64,000 nt of DNA from Bacteroidota bacterium (GTDB lineage: Bacteria > Bacteroidota > Ignavibacteria > Kryptoniales > JAKASW01), in assembly GCA_021825585.1 (NCBI GenBank), contig JAKAGT010000020.1, forward strand, positions 1 to 64,000. The letters are read 5' to 3'. A program made the position numbers and the translations under genes. The notes below the pieces were generated by a model. That model had not been told where the DNA came from, did not search any database, and worked only from the letters and a program-made list of their open reading frames with translations. The stretch's first letter is position 1; each line of letters begins with the position of its first letter. Shown here one piece after another: positions 17,699 through 26,748 of the stretch.

Positions 17699-19012
17699 TC
17701 ACATCGTCACATGTGCTCTGACACCGAAAACATCTACCGGTCCGCGGTCACGGTTGTAAGCGGGGTTGAGAATAAACTGGTAGTCGGCAGTAAGGGCGAG
17801 CATCTTGTCTACCCGAAATGAATAGAATGTCTCAAGTATGCTCTCCAATCCGTAATGAGGAAGCTTTCCATCTCCTAAAATGAAGCCATAGCCGCCGCTT
17901 GCCAGGTAAGCCCGATGGGCGTTTGACAAACCGTCAACAGCAACTGCCAACCCGAATGTGTCGTGTCTTCGCCCGCAAATGTGCGGCCATGTCAATACTC
18001 CGGCAGATATCGTACGGTCAATTTCCGTATAAGACCATGTCTCATTCTGACCGTCGTCCCAGCCGATCCTTGCGAATACTCCCGCATCTTTGCAGAGGCT
18101 TTGCTGGAAATTGATGCCAAAGCCGATCTTGGTCCTTCCATACTGTCTTGTCAGAATAATATTATGGTTGTAAATGGGATTATTGGTTGCTTCGTTGAAA
18201 TTGCCGAAATGCCCCGTGTTGTAGTAGAGAAGCAGGCGGATTTTTCCTGGTTGTCTGCCAAGCTTGTACCCGTAGCCCCCCTGGATTGCGAAACTGTGGG
18301 CTTTCGCAACGTTCGGGTCGAACCTGGGACCGTTGGCTGAGCTTGTCTGCATTGTCGCGGCGACGCGCAGAGTGAAAATCGGGCTCAAGTACTCCGCGAC
18401 GAAGCCGGGGATGTAGCCGCGCGTGTCTGCGGGGTAATCCCATGCGCCGTTGTTCATCAGCGCCCAGCTCATGAATTGCGTCCTCGCGTCGTTGCTGTAG
18501 GCGTTCCTGTCGAAGAAATCCACGATACTGAATTTCCCGAGTATGAATCTCAGGCTGGCGGCGTCGTCTGCAGAGCCCGTTCCGGAGATGCTGAATGATT
18601 TCCGAAGATACAATTCGCCCGAAGACAATTGCGGTGTCGGTTTGCCTATCCGGAATGCGTCGCCATTCGGGAACCCTGCAATCCCGAGCGCTCCACTGAG
18701 CGCCTTGCCGCCACTTAGCTCCGGGTTGAAGGTGATTCTAAAACTGTCCGGCAGATGGACATTGAGGAAAAAGTTTGATGTGATGGACAAGGCCGGCGGC
18801 TCCTTCGAGAGAAAGCTGTTCCGTCCCGCATAGGGCGATGGGAAATTATTATTTGCCTGCATTATGAGAGTCTGTTGGAAATGCAGGCTTGCGCTGACCT
18901 TGTTTTCGGATGTCTGGGAAAATGCGGAGGCGTACATGCTCAGAGTCAGAAGGAAAGCGGAAGCAATTATCATCTTAAGGTTCTTGGAGCGGTGCCTCGT
19001 TTGCGAGGACAT
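17699..19012 (-). CDS. Carbohydrate-selective porin, OprB-like
   Basis: 437 residues with an N-terminal signal peptide (hydrophobic stretch before SAFSQ, about residue 33) and alternating beta-strand sequence throughout, ending in an aromatic-rich strand RAHVTM. OprB-type landmarks are the internal G-V-F-A-R-I-G-W-D-D-G-Q-N-E-T-W-S-Y-T-E-I-D block and a late S-F-R-V-D-K-M strand. It would form an outer-membrane beta-barrel for sugar or small-solute uptake. GGAGG is spaced well before the ATG at 19012. Its 3' end overlaps the dead permease stub's residual frame. No sugar-use genes adjoin it. Confidence 0.8.
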   Translation of the reverse strand: MSSQTRHRSKNLKMIIASAFLLTLSMYASAFSQTSENKVSASLHFQQTLIMQANNNFPSPYAGRNSFLSKEPPALSITSNFFLNVHLPDSFRITFNPELSGGKALSGALGIAGFPNGDAFRIGKPTPQLSSGELYLRKSFSISGTGSADDAASLRFILGKFSIVDFFDRNAYSNDARTQFMSWALMNNGAWDYPADTRGYIPGFVAEYLSPIFTLRVAATMQTSSANGPRFDPNVAKAHSFAIQGGYGYKLGRQPGKIRLLLYYNTGHFGNFNEATNNPIYNHNIILTRQYGRTKIGFGINFQQSLCKDAGVFARIGWDDGQNETWSYTEIDRTISAGVLTWPHICGRRHDTFGLAVAVDGLSNAHRAYLASGGYGFILGDGKLPHYGLESILETFYSFRVDKMLALTADYQFILNPAYNRDRGPVDVFGVRAHVTM

Positions 19013-19516
19013 AGATAGTACCTCCTTACGTCAAGCGTTCGTATGGTATATAATGACACTCAATGTCATCCAGGAGAGCATGACCGCTCCAACCCATTAT
19101 GTAATCTGAAACGGAAAAGTGTGCTTTATGGTTCCGGCGGTGTTATATCCACGTCGCGTGTAGGTTTCGGCTCACCCCATCTTTGACCCGCTATACCATC
19201 CATAGCGCATGATTGACGACCTTGAGAGTCTCAGAAACTCTGCACACCCCTCGCTGCGGCAAGCGAGTTCTTCGTCGGTGCGCCAGCATAAACCGGCTTT
19301 GGTTTTGCACAGGGCCTGGCGTCCCCCGCCTGGGGGAGTACTATCGCGCCGACTTGCAGGCGAGATTAAATGATTCCATTGCCTCGGCAGTATTACCTTT
19401 TCTAAGACCATCACGTCGGAGGCTCTTGAAGATTGGGCTCGGCTCCTGTCAGTTCTCTATCCGAACTAGGGCTAGTTCTTCTTCTCGCTCTGTCATTCCC
19501 ATCCTTGCAATCATCA
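19013..19516. other. 504-base stretch without a recognisable gene
   Basis: Lies upstream of the porin and downstream of the toxin gene. Short frames exist (for example minus strand 19172-19414), but their translations are Arg/Ser-rich, match nothing I know and lack a ribosome site. It may contain decayed coding sequence. The porin promoter should be in the left part; I cannot assign it. Confidence 0.5.
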
Positions 19517-19858
19517 TTACCTGCCGCCAATTATTTCATTGAGGCCTTCGATGACAAGATCCAACTCCTCCTCTTTCAAGTGCCCAATTTTCTCTCCTAA
19601 CCTGATGGTCGATAGAGTTCTGATTTGGCTGATTTTCACCCACGACCTTTTGGGTAGGCGCTCGGAGTCGATCTCGATAGTCAGAGGGAACCCTGCTTTT
19701 TGGTCCTTACTAGTCAGAGCTACCGCGATCACGGTTCCGGAATTCTCGTTGAAGATATCTTGACTCAGGACTACGACCGGACGCTTCCCGGATTGCTCCC
19801 TACCGACCGCGGGATCAAGATTTGCCCAGACTATATCGCCCCTTAGTATTCGGGCCAC
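19517..19858 (-). CDS. MazF/PemK-family endoribonuclease toxin
   Basis: 113 residues, the usual length for the family. The N-terminal R-G-D-I-V-W-A-N-L-D-P and K-R-P-V-V-V-L-S-Q-D strands and the central T-S-K-D loop are the MazF/PemK fold landmarks, and the catalytic Arg is expected in the G-x-x-x-S-G-K-R-P segment. Toxins of this family cleave RNA at short sequence sites and arrest growth. The gene overlaps the end of the antitoxin gene by 16 bases, the standard antitoxin-first operon order with translational coupling. Confidence 0.9.
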   Translation of the reverse strand: MARILRGDIVWANLDPAVGREQSGKRPVVVLSQDIFNENSGTVIAVALTSKDQKAGFPLTIEIDSERLPKRSWVKISQIRTLSTIRLGEKIGHLKEEELDLVIEGLNEIIGGR

Positions 19859-20085
19859 TCAGAAAAGTCTCCTGGCAATCCTTCTTCCGACATGCTTTGT
19901 TCCTCAGATTTCCTGAGCTTTGCCGATTCCCTCGAGAGGCGAGACTTATCCATTTTTATAATTTTCTCTTCGACAGCTGACTGAATAGCTTTACTTCTGT
20001 TCGGAAAGATTCTCTTTTGCACGAGCCTGTCAACCTTGTCTAATAACTTGGAATCCATTGAAATTGCAATTTTCGTTACTGCCAT
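19843..20085 (-). CDS. Ribbon-helix-helix antitoxin partner of the MazF-like toxin
   Basis: 80 residues. The N-terminal T-K-I-A-I-S-M-D strand followed by two helices with F-P-N-R-S-K-A-I-Q is a ribbon-helix-helix DNA-binding domain. The acidic C-terminal tail (EEGLPGDFSEWPEY) is the expected toxin-binding part. The start at 20085 is chosen because GGAGG lies just upstream; the frame extends seven codons further but without a site. A palindrome GGTATTACC (20096-20104) sits next to the ribosome site, with further GGTAAT motifs upstream, which could be its autoregulatory operator (inference). Confidence 0.87.
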   Translation of the reverse strand: MAVTKIAISMDSKLLDKVDRLVQKRIFPNRSKAIQSAVEEKIIKMDKSRLSRESAKLRKSEEQSMSEEGLPGDFSEWPEY

Positions 20086-20200
20086 ATAAACCTCCGGTAT
20101 TACCAAAGGTCATACTACTAAAATGCGGTACGGTAATCAAGACTGCCATGCGACTTGGGGTAGCGACGATGATGCTTGGAGTTGAAAGGGAAATTTGATC

Positions 20201-22432
20201 CTATTCTTTCCCGGCTGGTTCCGTCAGTTCTCTTATCCCAAGGTTATATGCCATGAACGAAAGCACATCCGCTGCCTGCGCGATTCTTTTATCGGTCGGC
20301 ATGTAGTTGTGGCTTGTCTTTGTTTCGACGCGGATGAGTATCGGATTGTCCTGTCCTAATCTGTTTATATGTCGGGATGGCGCAAGGCGCTCATCGCATG
20401 TCTGGTCGTGCTGCATTGCGGCGGCAAACTTATAAGAATGGCTTGGAACCACACGATCGTCGTGGTCTGCGGTCGTGATGATCGTCGGGGGATAGCATGT
20501 ACCCGGCCTGACGTTCTGGACGGGTGAATATTTGATGAGCCACTGGAAAGCAGTTGAGTCGTCCGATGAGCCGTATTCCGGCACCCAGCCGACACCGGCC
20601 GAGAATTTCTGGTATCGCAACATGTCCATTACTCCTGCACCGGCATACACGGCTCCGAAAAGGTCCGGCCTCTCGGTTTCGCAGGCGCCCATAAGCAATC
20701 CGCCGTTCGAATACCCTTCAATGCCAAGTCTGGGAGTCGATGTATACTTCTCCCTGACGAGGTATCCCGCAGCTGCGATGAAGTCATCGAACACATTTTG
20801 TTTCTTTCCGAGCATGCCCGCATGGTGCCAGGCCTCGCCATATTCGCCTCCGCCGCGAATATTTGCCACGGCATAAATTCCTCCCATCTCGAGCCAGACA
20901 GCAGTAGTGGAGCTGAAGGACGGCGTAATACTGATGTTGAATCCGCCGTAGGCATAGAGGAGCGTTGGGTTGTCGCCGTTGAGTTTGGTACCTTTCTTCA
21001 TCGTGATGAACATCGGGATGAGGGTACCGTCTTTAGAGTGATAGAAAACCTGTTTGGTCACAAACCCTGCCGGTTTAAAGTCGACGTGAGGCGCGCGGAA
21101 GGTCGAGGTCTTTCCGCTGTCGAAATTGTAATGAAAAACCGTCGTCGGATACAGAAAGGAGGTGAACGCATAATATAATTCCGGCGAATCCTCGCGCCCG
21201 CTCATCTCGCCCACGGTTCCGATGCCGGGCAGCTTCAGATTGCCGGTGTGTTTTCCACTCAGCGAATAGAATGCCACCCCACTTTTCGCATCGACCAGGT
21301 AGTTCACCACGACATGACCGCCTGCAATCATCGACCCTTCGATGACATTCCTCGTCTCCGGAACAACTGACTTCCAGTATTCAGGCTGCGGCTTGTTGAT
21401 GTCGAAAGAGACTATCCGTCTGTTTGGGGCATCCAAAGTCGTCTGCAGGTAAATCGTCGTCCCCACGTTTCCGATAGTGTAGTATTCGGCATTGTCTTCG
21501 GCAAAAAGAGGAACGATGGGAGACGAGATGTCCGGGTGCTTAGGGTCTTTCAGGTCAACATAGTAAATCTTGTTCCGCGACTCGGTCCCCTTGTTAAGCA
21601 CGATGAAGAGATAACGGCCATCGTCGCTGACAGTTCCGCCTACATACCATCCGGGATAGTCTCTTAGATTATAGAGAAGTTTGTCTTCGCTTTGCGGGGT
21701 ACCGATCTTGTGGTAGAATAGTTCCTGACCCACCGCTTTGGACATGAGGGCTTCGCCCTTCTTCGGCTCAGGGAAACGCGAATAGAAAAATCCCCGATTG
21801 TCATTTGTCCAGGCAATTCCGGAAAACTTCACCCAATGGACTGTGTCTGGCAGGTCTTTGCCCGTCACAAGGTTCCTAACATGGAGTTCTTCCCAATCCG
21901 ATCCGCCTTGTGAAAGGCCATAACAAAGAAATTTGCCGTCTGGCGAAGCTTGATAGTCGAGGAGGGCAATGGAGCCATTCGGGGAGAGCTTGTTCGGGTC
22001 GAGAATCATTTTGGCCCTTCCCGCAGCGGCCTTCTGCAAATAAACCGGGCTCTGATTCTGCAGTCCGCTGTTCCTGCTGTAGATGAGCATCCGTTCGTGC
22101 CGCGAGACCATTTGTGTCTGGAACGGCACTCCGACCTTCTCGTAATTCCATAGTTTCGTGATTCTCCCGTTTATCCATTTCCTAATCGGAATCTTGTCGA
22201 GATAATCGAAGGTGACTTTGTTTTCTGCCTCCACCCAGGCTTCGACCTTCGGGCTGTTCTGCTCCTCCATCCACTGATACGGAGCCGGCACCTTCGTACC
22301 GAAGTAATCGTCCACGATCGTGTCGCGGAATGTGTCCGGGTATTTGAGGGCCTGTGCATTTGCTTCAAAAGGAATTGTAATCATGGCAACAATAACCAAC
22401 AGTCCTAATTTGGTAATGAATTTTGTCATCAT
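20201..22432 (-). CDS. Exported prolyl oligopeptidase (S9A family)
   Basis: 743 residues: a signal peptide (cleavage likely after FEANA, about residue 26), the family N-terminal stretch D-Y-F-G-T-K-V-P-A-P-Y-Q-W-M-E, a beta-propeller (about 90-430) and an alpha/beta-hydrolase domain. The catalytic Ser is in G-Y-S-N-G-G (usually GGSNGG) and the Asp in D-H-D-D-R-V-V-P. The His must be the one in T-S-H-N-Y, where the family normally has GHG. It hydrolyses peptides after proline, here in the periplasm. The oxyanion-loop motif N-I-R-G-G-G-E-Y-G is intact. It stands alone, with about 115 bases to the toxin-antitoxin pair downstream. Confidence 0.92.
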   Translation of the reverse strand: MMTKFITKLGLLVIVAMITIPFEANAQALKYPDTFRDTIVDDYFGTKVPAPYQWMEEQNSPKVEAWVEAENKVTFDYLDKIPIRKWINGRITKLWNYEKVGVPFQTQMVSRHERMLIYSRNSGLQNQSPVYLQKAAAGRAKMILDPNKLSPNGSIALLDYQASPDGKFLCYGLSQGGSDWEELHVRNLVTGKDLPDTVHWVKFSGIAWTNDNRGFFYSRFPEPKKGEALMSKAVGQELFYHKIGTPQSEDKLLYNLRDYPGWYVGGTVSDDGRYLFIVLNKGTESRNKIYYVDLKDPKHPDISSPIVPLFAEDNAEYYTIGNVGTTIYLQTTLDAPNRRIVSFDINKPQPEYWKSVVPETRNVIEGSMIAGGHVVVNYLVDAKSGVAFYSLSGKHTGNLKLPGIGTVGEMSGREDSPELYYAFTSFLYPTTVFHYNFDSGKTSTFRAPHVDFKPAGFVTKQVFYHSKDGTLIPMFITMKKGTKLNGDNPTLLYAYGGFNISITPSFSSTTAVWLEMGGIYAVANIRGGGEYGEAWHHAGMLGKKQNVFDDFIAAAGYLVREKYTSTPRLGIEGYSNGGLLMGACETERPDLFGAVYAGAGVMDMLRYQKFSAGVGWVPEYGSSDDSTAFQWLIKYSPVQNVRPGTCYPPTIITTADHDDRVVPSHSYKFAAAMQHDQTCDERLAPSRHINRLGQDNPILIRVETKTSHNYMPTDKRIAQAADVLSFMAYNLGIRELTEPAGKE

Positions 22433-22697
22433 TGGATTCCCCCTTTTCTTTGTGAATCGCTTGTCGTTCGTAATAGTCAGTAGGTTTGTCGGTTCCGATT
22501 ATTGAAAGGACGCACACGTACTCACATTATCTCCAGGGTTCCTGTTCTTCAGCTGACCTCTGGTTAAATATCGCATCAACAGGGCGAGGTTGCAACCGAA
22601 ACCTTCCTGGAACAAAGTGGCACACTACAAACGTTATACATGCAAATCGAGACAATGTTCAGGACGACGAAATGGTCAACATCTTAGGAGGAGTATC

Positions 22698-23342
22698 TTG
22701 AATATCGTAGTATTTGCGGCCAGCGGTAACATCGGGCGAAGGATCTTGCGTGAAGCGCTCGGTCGCGGGCATGTGGTTACGGCCGTCGTGCGAAATCCCG
22801 CCAAACTGACGATATACGACGCGCACCTGATGGTCGAAAAAGGGGATGTCCTGAAGGAAGAAGATGTCGTACTCTTTGCGGCTGGAAACGACGTTGCCGT
22901 CAGCGCGTACGGCCCCGGGCTCGGTGATCCTGCGGATTATCCACTCTTCTCCAGGGTGACCCTATCCTTGATTAAGGGCACGAAGGATGCGGGAGTAAGC
23001 CGTTTCATAAACGTCGGCGGGGCCGGCAGTCTGTTCATTTCACCCGGCGTGCAACTGGTCGATTCTCCCGAATTTCCCGAAGAGCTGAGAGCGTACGCAT
23101 CGGCACAGCGAGAAACGCTCAGGCTTTTTGAGAACGAGAAGGAACTCGAATGGACATTTTTCTGCCCGGCAATTCTTACTGAGCCGGGACTCCGCACGGC
23201 GAAATTCCGGCTCGGTAAGGACGAGCCCGTGTTTGATTCGTCGGGCGAGAGCAGGATATCAATGGAAGACTACGCCGTTGCCCTTGTCGATGAAATAGAA
23301 CATCCGCACTTTGTTCGTAAACGGTTCACAATCGGCTATTGA
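22698..23342 (+). CDS. NAD(P)-binding Rossmann-fold protein (NmrA/YwnB-like)
   Basis: 214 residues. N-terminal I-V-V-F-A-A-S-G-N-I-G is the dinucleotide-binding loop, followed by G-H-x-V-T-A-V-V-R-N-P-A-K, then F-I-N-V-G-G-A-G-S and W-T-F-F-C-P-A. This is the atypical SDR type that binds NAD(P)H and acts as reductase or redox sensor. The start is a TTG at 22698, preceded by AGGAGGAGT; the open frame further upstream has no family similarity. It is 29 bases before a DoxX-family gene, a frequent pairing. A related C-terminus is found at the right edge of the window. Confidence 0.85.
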   Translation: MNIVVFAASGNIGRRILREALGRGHVVTAVVRNPAKLTIYDAHLMVEKGDVLKEEDVVLFAAGNDVAVSAYGPGLGDPADYPLFSRVTLSLIKGTKDAGVSRFINVGGAGSLFISPGVQLVDSPEFPEELRAYASAQRETLRLFENEKELEWTFFCPAILTEPGLRTAKFRLGKDEPVFDSSGESRISMEDYAVALVDEIEHPHFVRKRFTIGY

Positions 23343-23371
23343 CAACCAACAACGAAAGCTGGAGATAAGAC

Positions 23372-23779
23372 ATGACAGAATTCGGACAAGAAGCAGGTAA
23401 GCTGGTCCTGAGAGTCGCGGTGGGCGGCTTATTGTTGTTTCACGGTATCTCGAAGATTATGCACGGCGTGGCCTGGATGCATGGCCCATTGAGCGCATAC
23501 CATTTGCCCTTCTTCATAGCCTACGGCGTGTATGTCGGCGAAGTTGTTGCACCGGTCTTAGTCATTCTCGGAGTATGGACGAGAGCGGCCGGACTCGTAA
23601 TTTCCTTCGATATCCTGATGGCATTTGTCCTTGTGTCGCACGTGAGATTCTTCACCTTGAGCATGGCGGGTGGATGGGCTTTGGAGCCGGATGCTTTCTT
23701 CTTCTTAACCGGACTTGCCATATTTTTCCTTGGGGCGGGAAAATTGAGTCTGGCGGGCACCAAGGGGAAGTGGAATTGA
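23372..23779 (+). CDS. DoxX-family membrane protein
   Basis: 135 residues with four membrane helices. The first carries the family motif L-R-V-A-V-G-G-L-L-L-F-H-G-I-S-K; later segments have Y-V-G-E-V-V-A-P-V-L-V-I-L-G and W-T-R-A-A-G. GGAGATAAG precedes the ATG. DoxX proteins are linked to thiol redox and respiratory quinone functions, but the exact role is not defined. It is translated from the same transcript as the NAD(P)-binding protein, as judged by the 29-base gap. Confidence 0.88.
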   Translation: MTEFGQEAGKLVLRVAVGGLLLFHGISKIMHGVAWMHGPLSAYHLPFFIAYGVYVGEVVAPVLVILGVWTRAAGLVISFDILMAFVLVSHVRFFTLSMAGGWALEPDAFFFLTGLAIFFLGAGKLSLAGTKGKWN

Positions 23780-24202
23780 GAGGCTGCCGGGATACCCCGG
23801 AGATTCTCTGGCACAATATGCGGTTTATCTGAACTGGCCATGGCTAAGTTGTGTTCTGACTAAGCCTCTTTATTAGTCTTCGGAGTCTCCCCTCATCAAT
23901 CCTGTGCGGGCCGGCAGCGGTTGGACAGGTTGACACTGTCCCAAATTGGGGGTAAATTACCCGTGTTGAGGCTCATGACATGACGCCATTGATCTGAGAT
24001 CACCGTTCTGAACGGTTGAGTGGGATGCACCGCGAAGAACCGCGGAGTACGTCGCTGGAGCTTCACTCAATTCACGTTTCCTCATTTCTCACGTCAAAAG
24101 GACTGACGTTTTCCATAAGCACCTCCTGAGAAGATTAATCTGAATCCTGTCAACAGGAGATTAAAAGAATCTTCGCCTATACGCAAAACTAAGGAGGTAA
24201 TC
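23780..24202. other. Spacer with a palindrome and a short minus-strand frame
   Basis: 423 bases. GGGTAAATTACCC (about 23951-23963) lies in a context that could be the remains of an insertion-sequence end, but I cannot identify an element. On the minus strand an excellent ribosome site, AGGAGGTGCTT, precedes an ATG at about 24115 whose frame stops after 14 codons. This may be a broken gene start. The plus-strand end supplies the promoter region for the YbaK gene. Confidence 0.4.
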
Positions 24203-24667
24203 ATGACACTCGAGAAATTAAAAGAGTACCTCGACAACCACGGGGTCAAATACGTAGTCATCAGTCATTCGCTCGCGTACACGACTGCGGAGATTGCTCA
24301 TTCCGCTCACATCCCAACAAAACAAATGGCTAAGACTGTAATTGTGAGGATTGACGGGAAGTTCTGTATGGCGGTTCTCCCTGCATCGTATAAGGTGGAT
24401 TTGCATCTGCTCCGCGACATTACCGGTGCGAGGAAAGTGGAACTTGCGGCAGAGGACGAATTTGCCTCCATGTTCCACGGCTGCGAACTGGGCGCGATGC
24501 CGCCGTTCGGAAACATCTACGGGATGGATGTCTACGTATCCGATCATTTGACGGCCGAGGAAGAAATTGCATTCAATGCCTGCTCGCACCGCGAACTGAT
24601 AAAAATGTCCTACAAGGACTTCGAGACTCTCGTGCAGCCAAAAGTCATGGAGTTTTCGGAAAGCTGA
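24203..24667 (+). CDS. YbaK/prolyl-tRNA editing-domain deacylase
   Basis: 154 residues, a single-domain protein of the YbaK/ProX family, which hydrolyses mischarged aminoacyl-tRNAs. Family marks are the early H-S-x-A-Y-T-T-A-E-I-A-H, the central K-T-V-I-V (with the conserved substrate-contacting Lys), A-S-Y-K-V-D, and G-A-M-P-P-F-G. AAGGAGGTAATC precedes the ATG. The specificity (Cys- or Ala-tRNA-Pro, or another) cannot be read from the sequence. It appears monocistronic. Confidence 0.88.
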   Translation: MTLEKLKEYLDNHGVKYVVISHSLAYTTAEIAHSAHIPTKQMAKTVIVRIDGKFCMAVLPASYKVDLHLLRDITGARKVELAAEDEFASMFHGCELGAMPPFGNIYGMDVYVSDHLTAEEEIAFNACSHRELIKMSYKDFETLVQPKVMEFSES

Positions 24668-24699
24668 CGAAGTAATTCGTTTGCCTTGGCTTGATACCG

Positions 24700-25070
24700 A
24701 TGAGCAGGTTGTTGGAAGAGTGAGTTGCTGCAGCGCTGCGAGGCAATGCAAAGAGATCGACGGGCCGACTAGAGGTCCTTCTGCTGAGTCTATGTATGTG
24801 TAGAAGTGCAAACGGGAAAGGGGCACGGAAGCGAATGTAACCGACCCGGCATAAGGGTTGTTGAACTGCGCAGAGACGTCGGTTGCGCGCAAGGGTGGAC
24901 ATGAATGCGTCCTACGCGGGGTGGTAGACGCCCAGAACTACCTATTTACGTGCCAGACTATTAACTTCCGTGGTACCAGATGCCTTGGGAGCCGGATAGC
25001 ATCCGGTTTGCTTCTGGCGTAGCGAAGATGTTTTATAGCCGGCCCCGCTCCAGGCGTGCAGAGGCGGCAG
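24700..25070 (+). ncRNA. Probable degenerate group II intron without its reverse-transcriptase ORF
   Basis: The stretch lacks any credible ORF. Its first part (about 24790-24890, ...ACGGAAGCGAATGTAACCG and CCCGGCATAAGG...) has the look of bacterial group II intron domain I. Further on, GAGCCGGAT (24989-24997) pairs with ATCCGGTTT (25001-25009), the exact lower-stem signature of domain V, including the AGC triad facing GUU. The loop is only AGC, so the bulge and GAAA-capped upper stem of a working domain V are missing. If correct it is a dead, ORF-less intron on the + strand. The call rests on pattern memory and the boundaries are approximate. Confidence 0.4.
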
Positions 25071-25103
25071 CATAATGCCCAACAACTTATGGAAGCATCT
25101 GAA

Positions 25104-25883
25104 ATGAAAATTCCAATCTATCAAATCGACGCTTTTGCGGAGGAAAGATTTAGAGGTAATCCGGCCGCAGTTTGCATGCTTCAAGAGTGGCTGCCGGACG
25201 AGACTCTGCAGCAAATAGCCGCAGAGAATAATCTCTCGGAGACGGCATTCGTCGTTGAAAAGAACAATAGTTATGAGCTGAGGTGGTTCACTCCGAAGGT
25301 TGAAGTCGACTTGTGTGGACATGCGACACTTGCGACGGCCTACGCTTACAAGGAGCACCTCGGCTACAAGCCTGACGAGATAGCTTTCAGGACCCAGAGC
25401 GGTCTATTGAAAGTCGAATACGGAGGGAACCTCGTGTCGCTTGTTTTTCCTAAGAGAGAAGCGGAACCCTGCGCCGCCCCCGATACTTTTCTCAGAGCAC
25501 TCAATGTGCAGCCCATCGAAGTACTGAAGTCGAGGGATTATTTGGTAGTTCTCAGGAGTGAGGACGAAGTCAGAGCCGTTGAGCCGGACTTCCGGCAACT
25601 GAAACAGGTTGACTGTCTGGGAGTCATAATAACCGCGCAAGGGAAGGACGCAGATTTCGTATCGCGCTTCTTTGCACCGCAAGCCGGAATCGATGAAGAT
25701 CCGGTCACCGGGTCGGCACACACCACGCTGATTCCATACTGGTCGGCGAAGCTTCGAAAGAAGAGCATGATTGCCCTGCAGGTATCGGAAAGGGGAGGGA
25801 AGCTCTACTGTGACGATCTGAGCGACAAAGTGAGAATCTCCGGCAAGGCGGTGACTTATCTGGTCGGACAGATTACGGTCTAG
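25104..25883 (+). CDS. PhzF-family isomerase/epimerase
   Basis: 259 residues. The N-terminal D-A-F-A-E-E-R-F-R-G-N-P-A-A-V-C and the Glu in N-N-L-S-E-T-A-F (catalytic glutamate position) are hallmark motifs. D-E-D-P-V-T-G-S-A-H-T near residue 207 is the second active-site motif, and F-T-P-K-V-E-V-D-L-C-G-H-A-T-L is also present. The protein is a two-fold DapF-like enzyme. Substrates of stand-alone members are mostly unknown, and no phenazine genes are present, so this should not be taken as phenazine synthesis. MKIPIYQ at 25104 is preferred over an upstream in-frame start. Confidence 0.9.
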   Translation: MKIPIYQIDAFAEERFRGNPAAVCMLQEWLPDETLQQIAAENNLSETAFVVEKNNSYELRWFTPKVEVDLCGHATLATAYAYKEHLGYKPDEIAFRTQSGLLKVEYGGNLVSLVFPKREAEPCAAPDTFLRALNVQPIEVLKSRDYLVVLRSEDEVRAVEPDFRQLKQVDCLGVIITAQGKDADFVSRFFAPQAGIDEDPVTGSAHTTLIPYWSAKLRKKSMIALQVSERGGKLYCDDLSDKVRISGKAVTYLVGQITV

Positions 25884-26056
25884 CTCCTGTGTCGTCTCCG
25901 ATTACCTTTAGTCATTCCGGCTTTCGCGTGTCGGAAACTGTTCACGGATCAACGTGAGGATTAAACTGCAGGCAAAGAACTGGGGTCAAATAAAAGTGAG
26001 TTGACAAAAAACGAGAAGTTCGGGCCATGCTTAACGAAGGGAGGTTTGACAAAAAG

Positions 26057-26629
26057 ATGAAGAACAAGATCATGAGAAATGTTCGTCTCACAGTATTGAT
26101 TACTGCCGCGGCTTTTTTCTCATCTGTTTTCGCTGCCGGTGCTTTTGCGCAGAGAGCACGCGTCCCTGAGTCAAGACAGGCGGCGCCTCATATGTTCAGA
26201 ATGCCCCCTAATCACACGAGAATAGTCATTGGCGGGCGGCCCTATTTCTTCCATAACGGCTACTTCTACAGGGGATGGCGCGGAAGATATATCATGTTTC
26301 ATCCTCCGCTCGGCGCAAGATTGCCGTTTCTTCCTTACGGTTTCTGGAGCTTTCGCATCGGACCAGCCATGTATTTCTATGGCGGCGGAGCGTATTTCCA
26401 GTACATTCCAAACGAGAATGTGTATGTCGTAGTGCCCAAGCCGAGTCAGACTCCACCTTCCACCAGCGGAAACGACGACGTCATGTATCTTACAGATGGG
26501 ACGACTATGACAGGAGTCTTTGCAGGGGCGACGGCAGACAGCATACAGTTTCAGGTTAACAACGAGATTCGGTCTGTTCCAATCACACAGGTGAAGTCGA
26601 TAAGCTTCGCACCTTCTACGTTCAAGTAG
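26057..26629 (+). CDS. Exported protein, DUF6515-like
   Basis: 190 residues with a clear signal peptide (about 1-32, cleavage after AGAFA). The next 90 residues are aromatic- and Gly-rich, with H-T-R-I-V-I-G-G-R-P-Y-F-F-H-N-G-Y-F-Y, a pattern I associate with DUF6515 proteins of Bacteroidota. The C-terminal 60 residues form a separate small beta domain (VMYLTDGTTMTGVFAGATAD...ITQVKSISF). Function is unknown; a periplasmic or surface location is likely. GGAGGT is found about 12 bases before the chosen ATG. Confidence 0.75.
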   Translation: MKNKIMRNVRLTVLITAAAFFSSVFAAGAFAQRARVPESRQAAPHMFRMPPNHTRIVIGGRPYFFHNGYFYRGWRGRYIMFHPPLGARLPFLPYGFWSFRIGPAMYFYGGGAYFQYIPNENVYVVVPKPSQTPPSTSGNDDVMYLTDGTTMTGVFAGATADSIQFQVNNEIRSVPITQVKSISFAPSTFK

Positions 26630-26748
26630 GATGGACCGGCACGTCGCCGAACTCAGTGATTTGGTTGGAACAAGTTAATCGGTCCTTTCGTATTGACAGT
26701 TAAGATATCCAAGCAGGGATACGAACAAGAAAATCGAGAGGACCAACA

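Noticed and set aside
25060-25110. Integron attC-like core GCCCAAC before the PhzF gene
   Set aside because: GCCCAAC fits the attC consensus, but I found no matching GTTRRRY end, no folded attC arms and no cassette array or integrase. Chance is likelier.
25104-25883. Phenazine biosynthesis locus
   Set aside because: Only a PhzF-family gene is present. Stand-alone PhzF homologues are common in bacteria that make no phenazines.
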